Source: DASUMF01 sp040510575
GTDB lineage: Bacteria > Actinomycetota > Acidimicrobiia > IMCC26256 > DASPTH01
Direction: 5' to 3'
NCBI GenBank assembly: GCA_040510575.1
Contig: JBEVIU010000155.1
Coordinates: forward strand, 1-11,439
Length of the DNA stretch: 11,439 nt
Made by a program: the position numbers and the translations under genes. This document shows positions 1 to 5,843 of this stretch, piece after piece (positions within the stretch are counted from its first letter, which is position 1; each line of letters starts with the position of its first letter). A model generated the notes under the pieces. The model made no database searches, was not told the DNA's origin, and saw only the letters and a program-made list of their open reading frames with translations.

Positions 1-188
1 AACGACGACACGGAGCACGACGTCAACAGGAAGGTCGCGGTCGAGGGCAACGTCGAGTCGGCATCACGAGCAAGGTGCAACTCGACGGAAGGTCGGTGAC
101 CACGTACCACTACGTGATGACGCAGGACTTCCCCTACTCGGTGAGCTGCTTCCGCGGTGTGGCGGTGGGAGCGCCGCGCAGCTCCTGA
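1..188 (+). pseudogene. 3' end of a YHYH-domain-like gene, frame disrupted
   Basis: Only the C-terminal part is in the window. Frame 3 from base 60 to the TGA at 186-188 encodes GITSKVQLDG, then TTYHYVMTQDFPYSVSCFRG, which resembles the end of YHYH-domain proteins (YHY, FPY and the closing CFRG). Before base 60 frame 3 has poor codon use, while frame 1 has G or C at the third position in all 20 codons (1-60) but then turns poor and stops at TGA 97-99. Coding therefore appears to move from frame 1 to frame 3 at about 57-62. One missing G in the GG at 60-61 would join the halves as ...NVE-S-GITSK. This may be a real frameshift or a sequence error. YHYH proteins are usually secreted and of poorly known function. 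The gene is convergent with the oxidoreductase ending at 239. The family call is moderate; the frame change is clear from codon use. Confidence 0.5.
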
Positions 189-204
189 GCTCAGCCCCCC
201 TCCC

Positions 205-252
205 CCCGTCGATCAGGCGCCGGGATCGGGCCCGTCGATCAGGGCCCGTCGA
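205..252. repeat. Short direct repeats at a convergent gene junction
   Basis: CCCGTCGATCAGG occurs at 205-217 and 231-243, and GGGCCCGTCGA at 228-238 and 242-252. They cover the gap between the YHYH-like stop and the last codons of the LLM oxidoreductase. The second copy includes the oxidoreductase stop (239-241). It looks like a small local duplication; no terminator-like stem with a T-run was found. Confidence 0.35.
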
Positions 253-1108
253 CGAGCTCGCCGGCGGCCTGCGTGAGCACCTCGAGGTGTCCGTCGACGC
301 CGCCGAGCCCGGCACCCATCGTGTTGACCGACACATGGGTCGCGCCGACGTCGCGCCAGCGCTGCGTGTGGTCGACCAGCTGCGCGATGCCGCCCTCGCC
401 GAACGTGACCCTCCCTTCCATCCCGATCGACGCCGGGTCACGGCCGGCACCGCTCGCCGCGATGTCGACGACGCCGCGTGCCTCGTCGAGGAGTGGTCCC
501 GGCGGCACCTGTGGGAACCAGCCGTCGGCGAGGCGCCCGATCCGGCGGTAGGCGCGCTCCGACGAGCCGCCGAACCAGATCGGGATCGGGCGTTGCACCG
601 GCAACGGCGATATCCCTGCGCCGGTGATCCGTTCCGACGGTCCGTCGTGGGTCACCGTCTGCTCGGTCCACAGCCGCCGCATCAGCTCCACCTGCTCCTC
701 GACGCGCCGGCCCCGATCGGCGAACGATCGGCCGAGCGCCTCGTACTCGACGTCGTTCCACCCGAGCCCGATGCCGAAGCGGAAGCGACCGCGCGTCAAG
801 AGGTCGACCTCCGCCGCCTGTTTGGCCGCGAGCGCGGTCTGACGTTGCGGCAGGATGATCACACCGGTGACGAGCTCCAGCGCGGTCGCAGCGGCGAGGT
901 AGCCGAACAGCACCAACGGCTCGTGGAACGTCGTGTGCACGTCGTACGGACGTTGCCATCCCTCGTGCACCGCGGGGTCCGCGCCGAGCACGTGGTCGTA
1001 GGCGAGGAGGTGAACGAAGCCGAGCGACTCGACCGTCTCGGCATAGTGGCGCACGGCACCGACGTCGGCGCCGATCTCGGTCTGGGGGAACACGACGCCG
1101 ATACGCAT
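239..1108 (-). CDS. LLM-class (luciferase-like) F420-dependent oxidoreductase
   Basis: This 289-residue protein looks like a single-domain luciferase-like TIM barrel. It opens with MRIGVVFPQTEIG, has AYDHVLGAD at residues 36-44, and carries the typical GRFRFGIGLGWNDVEYEALG stretch near the middle, followed by PIPIWFGGSSERAYRR. These are marks of LLM-class enzymes of the Rv2161c-like type, which in actinobacteria commonly use reduced F420 and sometimes FMN. It is probably cytosolic; the substrate is unknown. I chose ATG at 1106-1108 because the conserved start follows it directly. An in-frame GTG at 1115-1117, three codons earlier, overlaps the upstream stop as GTGA and is equally possible, giving coupled translation. 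Neither start has a clear Shine-Dalgarno site. It is the last gene of the run with the acyl-CoA dehydrogenase. The fold is sure; the cofactor is inferred. Confidence 0.9.
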   Translation of the reverse strand: MRIGVVFPQTEIGADVGAVRHYAETVESLGFVHLLAYDHVLGADPAVHEGWQRPYDVHTTFHEPLVLFGYLAAATALELVTGVIILPQRQTALAAKQAAEVDLLTRGRFRFGIGLGWNDVEYEALGRSFADRGRRVEEQVELMRRLWTEQTVTHDGPSERITGAGISPLPVQRPIPIWFGGSSERAYRRIGRLADGWFPQVPPGPLLDEARGVVDIAASGAGRDPASIGMEGRVTFGEGGIAQLVDHTQRWRDVGATHVSVNTMGAGLGGVDGHLEVLTQAAGELVDGP

Positions 1109-1113
1109 GGCAC

Positions 1114-2301
1114 TCACCGCGGCACGTCGCGCCACGGGACGCCCTTGTCGACGCGGATGTCGCCGGGCAGACCGAGCACCCGCTCGCCGAGGATGTTGCG
1201 CAGGATCTCGGACGTGCCGCCTTCGATCGTGTTGGCCCGCGAGCGCAGGAACGCCTTCGTGGTGTCACGGGCGCCGTCGGTGCCCATCGGCAAGCCGGGT
1301 CGCAGCATGTCGTAGTCCGAGATCAACCCGCCGGCGGGGCCGAGGAGGTCGACTGCGAACGCGGCGACCCGTCGGTCGTGCTCCGCGGTCGCGAGCTTCA
1401 ACACGGAACCCTCCGGGCCGGGGCGCCCCCGATTGCCCGTCGCCGCCGCCCGGGCCGAGGTGAGGCTGTTCACGTTCGCTTCGATCCACAGCTGCACTGC
1501 TTCGTCGCGTCGCAACGCGCCGGCGTTGCCCTCTGCAGCGGCGGCGCGGTAGTTGCGCAAGATTCCCGCGCCCGGCTTCGCTCGCCCACTCGACATCGCG
1601 CCACCGAGTGACACTCGTTCGTTCATCAACGTGGTCGTGGCCACACGCCATCCGTCGCCCTCATCGCCCAGCCGATCAGCGTCGGGGATGCGCGCGTCGG
1701 TGAAGTACACCTCGTTGAACTCGGCTTCACCCGTCATCTGACGCAGCGGGCGCACCTCCACACCCGGCGCGTGCATGTCGACGACGAAGGCGGTGATGCC
1801 GGCATGCTTCGGCACGTCGGGATCGGTGCGCGCCACGAGCAGCCCACGCCGCGCGATGTGCGCGAACGACGTCCACACCTTCTGCCCGTCGATCACCCAC
1901 TCGTCACCGTCGCGACGCGCCATCGTCGCGAGGCCGGCAACGTCGGAGCCGACCGACGGCTCGCTGAACAGCTGGCACCACACCTCCTCGCCGGTGAAGA
2001 GGGGGCGGAGGTACGCCGCGCGCTGCGTTGGTGTGCCGTGGCTCAGCAGCGTCGGGCCGGTCATGCCGATCCCGATCGGGTTGCCCGTGAACGGCGCCGG
2101 CGCGCCACCGTCGGCGAGGCGCGCCTCGACCATCGGTTGGAGTGCGGGATCTGCCCCGAGCCCACCTTCGCCGACCGGTACCCACACCCAGGCGAGGCCG
2201 GCGTCGAACCGGTGCCCGAGGAAGTCCTGCGGAGGGGTCGTCGCGGGCGGGTGTTCACCGAGCAGGTCGTCGACCGTCCGGACCAGATCATCCGTGAACA
2301 T
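1114..2301 (-). CDS. Acyl-CoA dehydrogenase (FadE-like)
   Basis: This 395-residue flavoenzyme has the usual family length. The FAD-binding signature WCQLFSEPSVGSD lies at residues 108-120, the middle beta domain has DGQKVWTSFAH at 138-148, and the C-terminal helical domain ends with NTIEGGTSEILRNILGERV. Glu360 in that segment matches the position of the catalytic base of medium-chain acyl-CoA dehydrogenase, so the enzyme looks active. The family oxidises acyl-CoA to the 2,3-enoyl-CoA and passes electrons to electron-transfer flavoprotein. Chain length or ring substrate cannot be read from sequence. ATG at 2299-2301 is preceded by a GAGGGGGA site about 6 bases upstream. It starts 18 bases after the transglutaminase-like stop and ends where the LLM gene begins, so the three are probably cotranscribed. 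Similar FadE and LLM pairs occur in actinobacterial lipid or steroid catabolism; that role here is inference. Confidence 0.95.
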   Translation of the reverse strand: MFTDDLVRTVDDLLGEHPPATTPPQDFLGHRFDAGLAWVWVPVGEGGLGADPALQPMVEARLADGGAPAPFTGNPIGIGMTGPTLLSHGTPTQRAAYLRPLFTGEEVWCQLFSEPSVGSDVAGLATMARRDGDEWVIDGQKVWTSFAHIARRGLLVARTDPDVPKHAGITAFVVDMHAPGVEVRPLRQMTGEAEFNEVYFTDARIPDADRLGDEGDGWRVATTTLMNERVSLGGAMSSGRAKPGAGILRNYRAAAAEGNAGALRRDEAVQLWIEANVNSLTSARAAATGNRGRPGPEGSVLKLATAEHDRRVAAFAVDLLGPAGGLISDYDMLRPGLPMGTDGARDTTKAFLRSRANTIEGGTSEILRNILGERVLGLPGDIRVDKGVPWRDVPR

Positions 2302-2319
2302 GACCGTTCCCCCTCGCAG

Positions 2320-3180
2320 CTATACGGGCTCCGCAGTGACCTGGAAGTTGGTGAGCATCGGCGCACCGAACGACGTGAGCAACGCGACGTCGACCGCGTC
2401 GCGGCCGCGGCCGACGATCACCCGACCGATGCGCGGCGTGTTGAGCCGCGCGTCGAACGTGTACCACTGCCCGCCGAGGTTCGCTTCGAACCAGGCCGAG
2501 AAGTCCATCGGCTCGTCGGGCAGTGGCACGCCGATGTCGGGGATGTAGCCGAACACGTAGCGGGCGGGGATGTTCAGCGCCCGACAGAACGTGATCGCGA
2601 GGTGCGCGAAGTCGCGGCACACACCCTGGCCGGCCCGGTACACGTCGGCCGCGGTCGTCCACGGGTTCGACGACCCGGGCACGTAGTCGAGATACCCGTG
2701 CACGTAGTCGACGATCGCCTGCACGCGCCCCCAGCCGGGTGGGTGGTCGGCAAAGCGCTGCCACGCCTCGTTTCCCAGCTCGTCCGACAAGCAGAACCGG
2801 CTCGGCATCACGTAGTGCAGGAGGTCGTCGGGCAACCGGTGCGGCGGGATCTCGATCGCGGACGCGACCACCGGGTCGGGATCCGAGGTGCGTGCCACTT
2901 CGGCCTGATAGCCGACGCGGACGTCACCAGCCTCGAAGACGAACCGCTCGCAGCGGTTGCCGTACCGATCCACGTAGCTGTGGTGCTCGGCGTCGGTGTC
3001 CCAGAGCTCGCGCTGGATGGTGATGCCGTCGACGAGCGCGGGCGCGACCTGCAGGACGGCCGCGAACCGACTCGTGCTCTGGAGCCCCAACGTGCACCCG
3101 ACGTTCAGCAGCAGCGTTCGGGACGCGCCGGGCAGTGGGTCGCCGGCCACAGACACGCCCGCCTCAGACAAGTCAGTCAA
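2320..3180 (-). CDS. Transglutaminase-like (papain-fold) protein with non-canonical histidine site
   Basis: The protein has 286 residues. Its N-terminal half resembles the bacterial transglutaminase N-terminal beta domain, and the C-terminal half has the transglutaminase core. The nucleophile region is AGQGVCRDFAHLA with Cys188. The third triad region is WYTFDARLNTPRIGR with Asp243. Where many members have a His (HAW), this one reads MDFSAWFEANL, with Ser228 at that position. Such proteins act as cysteine proteases, peptidases or amide-forming enzymes; the role of this one is unknown. No signal peptide is visible, so it is probably cytosolic. The longest start is TTG at 3178-3180, with no convincing ribosome site. 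A GTG at 3154-3156 (residue 9) has GAGG 5 bases upstream and may be the true start. It is the first gene of the run leading into the acyl-CoA dehydrogenase, 18 bases downstream. The family call is firm; activity is uncertain. Confidence 0.88.
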   Translation of the reverse strand: MTDLSEAGVSVAGDPLPGASRTLLLNVGCTLGLQSTSRFAAVLQVAPALVDGITIQRELWDTDAEHHSYVDRYGNRCERFVFEAGDVRVGYQAEVARTSDPDPVVASAIEIPPHRLPDDLLHYVMPSRFCLSDELGNEAWQRFADHPPGWGRVQAIVDYVHGYLDYVPGSSNPWTTAADVYRAGQGVCRDFAHLAITFCRALNIPARYVFGYIPDIGVPLPDEPMDFSAWFEANLGGQWYTFDARLNTPRIGRVIVGRGRDAVDVALLTSFGAPMLTNFQVTAEPV

Positions 3181-3240
3181 GGCGCCACCATAGGAGATGG
3201 CGCGGCAACACGAATCGGAGTCTCAGCAGGTGAACAACGA

Positions 3241-3252
3241 CTGACGCGTCAG
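3241..3252. repeat. Perfect 12-bp palindrome over the LapA-like stop
   Basis: CTGACGCGTCAG is perfectly self-complementary and contains the stop codon (3249-3251) of the LapA-like gene. No T-run follows on either strand, so a standard intrinsic terminator is not shown. It may be chance or part of RNA end processing. Confidence 0.35.
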
Positions 3253-3512
3253 CCGCGTCGATCTTCGCGTCGCTCCTTGCGCCGGCGGTGGCGACGCATC
3301 ACGCCGAACCCGAACCACACCAGGGCGCCGAACACCGCGACCACGATGGTGTAGAGCCACAGCGGCCAGGTGAAGTTCAACCAGAGGAAGTCGAAGCGCA
3401 CATCGTCGGTGTTCTGGACGATGAAGATCGCGAGCACGACGAGGCCGGTGAGCGAGGCGATGGCGCCCCCGCTGATCTGTCGGCCTTGCGGCTCCAAACC
3501 CTGGTCGCTCAT
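3249..3512 (-). CDS. LapA-domain small membrane protein
   Basis: This 87-residue protein has two hydrophobic segments. The first, about residues 14-33 (GLVVLAIFIVQN), is followed by a short polar turn with NTDDVRFDFLW; the second is about 50-70. A very basic tail (RRHRRRKERREDRRG) follows and is expected to face the cytosol. The FIVQN plus FxxLW pattern between two membrane helices matches the lipopolysaccharide-assembly protein A domain (DUF1049). In actinobacteria, which lack LPS, the role of such proteins is not known. I chose ATG at 3510-3512 over longer in-frame starts because GGGGGGAG lies just upstream (3517-3524) and the extra N-terminal residues look non-coding. It lies 98 bases downstream of the SHOCT gene on the same strand. 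The stop codon sits in the palindrome at 3241-3252. The topology is confident, the family name fairly so. Confidence 0.82.
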   Translation of the reverse strand: MSDQGLEPQGRQISGGAIASLTGLVVLAIFIVQNTDDVRFDFLWLNFTWPLWLYTIVVAVFGALVWFGFGVMRRHRRRKERREDRRG

Positions 3513-3606
3513 GGGTCTCCCCCCTGCATGACGCCCGACCCGGCACGCGCCGATCGGGAACGCCCGCATCGTCGCACACGGCGATCGCGATCAGGTCGAT
3601 CCCATG

Positions 3607-3633
3607 AGGCTCAGATCCCGAGGATCTGAGCCT
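3607..3633 (-). terminator. Strong hairpin at the end of the SHOCT gene
   Basis: GGCTCAGATC (3608-3617), a 5-base loop and GATCTGAGCC (3623-3632) form a perfect 10-bp stem, extended to 11 bp by A3607 with T3633. It contains the last codons and the TGA of the SHOCT gene (3611-3613). The downstream side on the minus strand lacks a U-run, so this may be a U-less terminator or a transcript-end stabiliser rather than a classic intrinsic terminator. It would separate or dampen expression of the LapA-like gene further down. Confidence 0.45.
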
Positions 3634-3892
3634 TCTTCGCCGCGAACTCCTCGTCGGTGAGGATCCCCTGCTCGTGGAGCTGCGCGAGCTTCGTGAGCTC
3701 GTCGAGGTCGGAGCCGCCCGACGCGGCCGGAGCGGGCGCGGCCGCGGCCTGCTGCTCGTAGGCCTGCTGCTGCGCTTCGGCCTCCTGGTTCGCGTACTTC
3801 TGCTGCTGGTGGTGCTGCACGCTGCCTGACACCACGGAGGCGGTGCCGACGATCGCCGCGGTCCGCAGGATCGGTCGTCCTCGTCGAAGCAT
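3611..3892 (-). CDS. SHOCT-domain small protein
   Basis: This 93-residue protein has a short basic start and a weakly hydrophobic segment (residues 11-24, TAAIVGTASVVSGS), which could be a membrane or signal-like anchor. A glutamine- and alanine-rich linker spans about 27-57, and the C-terminal SHOCT domain about 62-92. The SHOCT hallmark is LDELTKLAQLHEQGILTDEE followed by FAAKKAQILG. SHOCT is a short helical domain found at protein ends and thought to mediate oligomerisation or protein contacts; no enzymatic activity is known. ATG at 3890-3892 has GAGAGG 8 bases upstream. It sits 67 bases downstream of the DUF6325 gene. SHOCT and DUF6325 genes are often neighbours in actinobacteria (from memory, not checked here), which suggests a joint job. 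Its stop codon lies inside the hairpin at 3607-3633. Confidence 0.9.
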   Translation of the reverse strand: MLRRGRPILRTAAIVGTASVVSGSVQHHQQQKYANQEAEAQQQAYEQQAAAAPAPAASGGSDLDELTKLAQLHEQGILTDEEFAAKKAQILGI

Positions 3893-3911
3893 CTCAGTGT
3901 CCTCTCGCTCG

Positions 3912-3939
3912 GGATCAGGTCGGTTCGTTCGGATCAGGT
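3912..3939. repeat. Two direct copies of GGATCAGGT
   Basis: GGATCAGGT occurs at 3912-3920 and again at 3931-3939, both followed by a TCG-like context (CGGTTCG and TCG). They lie between the DUF6325 stop and the SHOCT start and could bind a regulator of the downstream gene, or be chance. A related GATCAGGTCGATC stretch lies upstream of the LapA-like gene at about 3589-3601. Confidence 0.25.
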
Positions 3940-3950
3940 TCGCAGGAGCT

Positions 3951-3968
3951 GCGAGCTGCTCAGCTCGC
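3951..3968 (-). terminator. Hairpin over the DUF6325 stop codon
   Basis: GCGAGCT (3951-3957), a 4-base loop and AGCTCGC (3962-3968) form a perfect 7-bp stem that includes the DUF6325 TGA (3960-3962). There is no U-run after it on the minus strand. It may attenuate read-through into the SHOCT gene or protect the transcript end. Confidence 0.35.
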
Positions 3969-4376
3969 GCCGACGATCTCGTCGACGACTTCCTTCGGAA
4001 TGCGGATCGACGCGAGCAGCTCGCCGCCGGAGTCGACGACCGCGTCGCGGAACTTGGTCGCCCACACGTGCTCGAACAACAGGATCGCGGCCGAGGAGTC
4101 GGGCGGCAGGTCCGCGCCCAGGTCTTCGATGTCCTCTTCGGAGATCATCCCGCTGGGCTCGTCGACGTGCGGTTGGAACGCGACGGTGAGCGTGTCGTCG
4201 AGCTCGTTGAGCTCGATCGCGACGACGTCACCCTCGGCGTCCTTGGCGATGAAGACCAGGTCGATCACACGGATCTGCCCGCTCTCCACCAGCTCGCCGA
4301 GTGCAGGCGCGATCTCTCCGTTGAAATGGTTCCCGGGGAACCCGACGACCAGGATCTCGACCGGTCCGATTGCCAT
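3960..4376 (-). CDS. DUF6325 family protein
   Basis: This 138-residue protein starts MAIGPVEILVVGFPGNHF, continues with NGEIAPALGELVESGQIRVIDLVF, and has the late segment AAILLFEHVWATKFRDAVVD followed by SGGELLASIRIP. This order matches the DUF6325/DUF1269-like group of actinobacterial proteins with a ferredoxin-like appearance, whose function is unknown. An acidic middle part (DEPSGMISEEDIEDLGADLP) is typical. No signal peptide or membrane helix is seen, so it is probably cytosolic. ATG at 4374-4376 has GAGGAG 8 bases upstream, a good site. It is the first gene of the small-gene run with SHOCT and LapA-like proteins and is divergent from the methyltransferase. The family name is from memory of conserved segments; the coding call is certain. 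Confidence 0.88.
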   Translation of the reverse strand: MAIGPVEILVVGFPGNHFNGEIAPALGELVESGQIRVIDLVFIAKDAEGDVVAIELNELDDTLTVAFQPHVDEPSGMISEEDIEDLGADLPPDSSAAILLFEHVWATKFRDAVVDSGGELLASIRIPKEVVDEIVGAS

Positions 4377-4437
4377 TCGCTCGTCTCCTCGACTGGTGTC
4401 CGTTCACACGCCGACGGCTCGGTCCGTCGACTGCTGA

Positions 4438-4448
4438 GCCATCATGGC
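4438..4448. promoter_or_regulatory. Small odd-centred palindrome beside the main operator candidate
   Basis: GCCAT-C-ATGGC has 5-base perfect arms around one base. Its centre is 17 bp from the centre of the longer palindrome at 4452-4468. It could be a secondary site but is short enough to be chance. Confidence 0.2.
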
Positions 4449-4451
4449 GCG

Positions 4452-4468
4452 GACAGGGTGACCCTGTC
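4452..4468. promoter_or_regulatory. 17-bp palindrome, candidate operator in a divergent promoter region
   Basis: GACAGGGT-G-ACCCTGTC is a perfect palindrome with 8-base arms and one central base. It lies between the divergent DUF6325 and methyltransferase starts, 24 bases before the methyltransferase ATG. The half-site core TGACCCT recurs at 4484-4490, directly before that ATG. The size and symmetry suit a dimeric helix-turn-helix repressor; no regulator gene is present in the window. Confidence 0.45.
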
Positions 4469-4492
4469 ATCACCTCGTTTGGATGACCCTAC

Positions 4493-5230
4493 ATGGACAG
4501 CACGACGAACGAGTCGCTGTGGGAGCGCAACGCCGGTTGGTGGCAGCGCGAGTTCTCCGCCGGCGCGGATCCGGAGTACGAAGATCAGATCCTCCCGCTC
4601 GTGGCTCGTCACCTCGCGCAAGCGCACCGCGTGCTGGATGTCGGGTGCGGTGAAGGCCAGGTCGCCCGCCACCTCGCGGCCCTCGGCGTCGACGTCGTCG
4701 GGCTCGATCCCACAACGTCGCAGCTCCAGGTCGCACGCGAACGGGGAAGCGGGCCGCGCTACGCGAGGGCACGCGCCGACGCGCTCCCGTGCCGCGACGC
4801 CTCCTTCGACAGCGTGCTCGTGTGCCTCGCGCTCGAACACGTCGACGACCTCCAGTCTGCGATCACCGAAGTGGGCCGTGTGCTCGAGCCCGGCGGGACG
4901 TTCCTGCTCCTGCTGTGTCATCCGCTGCTCCAGTCGCCCGGAAGCGGCTGGATCGACGACCGGATCACGGGCGAGCACTACTGGCGCGTCGGCGAGTACC
5001 TCCGTGACGACGAGGTGGTCGACGAGGTCGCGCCGGGCGTGAGCCTGCGGTTCCTTCACCGCCCGCTCAGCCGCTACGTCAACGCGATGGGCAACGCGGG
5101 TCTCCTCATCGAGCACATGGAGGAGCCCGCCCCACAGGAGCAGCTCGTCACCGACGTGTGGGGCTTCGACGAAGCCACCACGATTCCCCGCGTCGCGGTC
5201 CTGCGCGCCCGGCGCGTCGCGAAGGCCTGA
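4493..5230 (+). CDS. Class I SAM-dependent methyltransferase
   Basis: This 245-residue protein has a Rossmann-type methyltransferase core. Motif I is VLDVGCGEG at residues 47-55, the acidic loop is VVGLDPTTSQLQVAR with Asp72 expected to bind the SAM ribose, DALPCRDASFDSVL lies at 96-109, and EVGRVLEPGGTFLLLL at 126-141 is the post-II strand. This is the Methyltransf_11 pattern also seen in UbiE-like and small-molecule methyltransferases. The substrate is not evident; the Trp- and Tyr-rich C-terminal half (HYWRVGEYL, RPLSRYVNAM) probably forms the substrate cap. ATG at 4493 is preceded by only a weak GGAT, and a half-operator lies directly upstream. It is the only complete plus-strand gene in the window, divergent from DUF6325 and ending 19 bases from the convergent gene at 5250. 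Confidence 0.93.
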   Translation: MDSTTNESLWERNAGWWQREFSAGADPEYEDQILPLVARHLAQAHRVLDVGCGEGQVARHLAALGVDVVGLDPTTSQLQVARERGSGPRYARARADALPCRDASFDSVLVCLALEHVDDLQSAITEVGRVLEPGGTFLLLLCHPLLQSPGSGWIDDRITGEHYWRVGEYLRDDEVVDEVAPGVSLRFLHRPLSRYVNAMGNAGLLIEHMEEPAPQEQLVTDVWGFDEATTIPRVAVLRARRVAKA

Positions 5231-5249
5231 CCCGAGCGGACGCGCGCGA

Positions 5250-5717
5250 TCAGCCGTCGGCAACCGGACCGAGCGCGTCGACGAACGTCGACGTGAAGCC
5301 GCCCACACCCATGAGCGCGTTGGTCTCGAGCTCGAAGTGGTCGCCGGTCGAGACGACATCGATCACGAACTGCGTGCTCATCGTGCCGCGCGTCGTCGTG
5401 ATCTCGAGATCAGCACGGTCCCAGTCGCCGACCTGATCGACGATCTTGCACGTGGGGCCCCACCCCTTCGCGTTGAACGCGTAGACACGCGCTTCGGTGA
5501 CGGCGACCAGCGCGATCTTCGTCCGGAACGCGCTGTTCTTACCCAGGCCACTCGAGCGCTTGTTCGCGTTCTTGCGCATCAAGGAGCCGACGAAGCCGCT
5601 CAGCTGGTCACCGCCCATCGCGCCCCAGGTTCCCGCCGGCTGCAGTACGCCCACCGCGAGGACCGGTTCGGGAACGTGCGGCTGCACGGTGGCTTTCATC
5701 TTGTCGCCGAGGTCCAC
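5250..5717 (-). CDS. Uncharacterised 155-residue protein, possibly PH-like
   Basis: I do not recognise a named family. The N-terminal part has EPVLAVGVLQPAGTWGAMGG and then a basic stretch, SLMRKNANKRSSGLGKN. The second half runs as alternating strands: KIALVAVTEARVYAFNAKGW, then CKIVDQVGDWDRADLEITTT, then FVIDVVSTGDHFELETN. A strand reading 'value, activity, reads as own colour' (ALVAVTEARVYAF) followed by DRADLEIT resembles small bacterial pleckstrin-homology-like domains; this is an inference from pattern only. There is no signal peptide and no clear membrane helix. GTG at 5715-5717 is well supported by the ribosome site at 5723-5730. The gene stands alone, 126 bases downstream of the lipase gene on the same strand and convergent with the methyltransferase. 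That it is coding is clear; the function is unknown. Confidence 0.8.
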   Translation of the reverse strand: MDLGDKMKATVQPHVPEPVLAVGVLQPAGTWGAMGGDQLSGFVGSLMRKNANKRSSGLGKNSAFRTKIALVAVTEARVYAFNAKGWGPTCKIVDQVGDWDRADLEITTTRGTMSTQFVIDVVSTGDHFELETNALMGVGGFTSTFVDALGPVADG

Positions 5718-5722
5718 GATCG

Positions 5723-5730
5723 ACCTCCTC
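5723..5730 (-). promoter_or_regulatory. Near-perfect Shine-Dalgarno site fixing a GTG start
   Basis: On the minus strand the sequence reads GAGGAGGT, then 5 bases, then the GTG at 5717-5715. It matches the 16S anti-Shine-Dalgarno end almost fully, is the strongest ribosome site seen in the window, and decides the start of the 155-residue gene. Confidence 0.7.
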
Positions 5731-5793
5731 TTCTCGCGTCGACAGGCAACTCTTGCACGACTGCTGCGTGGCCGCCAGAGGCTCTCGTCACAC

Positions 5794-5810
5794 GCACCTC
5801 GCGGAGGTGC
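5794..5810 (-). terminator. Possible terminator hairpin after the lipase operon
   Basis: GCACCTC (5794-5800), GCG, GAGGTGC (5804-5810) form a perfect 7-bp, GC-rich stem with a 3-base loop, 33 bases after the lipase stop. No U-run follows on the minus strand, so termination is only suggested by position and stem strength. Confidence 0.35.
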
Positions 5811-5843
5811 TCGATTCCGTCTGAACCCCGACGTTGTCCTGTG

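Noticed and set aside
1771..3354. A 527-codon open frame on the plus strand
   Set aside because: It mirrors the acyl-CoA dehydrogenase and transglutaminase-like genes and shows no family motif.
4442..5359. A 305-codon minus-strand open frame over the methyltransferase
   Set aside because: It is the antisense of a gene with clear SAM-binding motifs.
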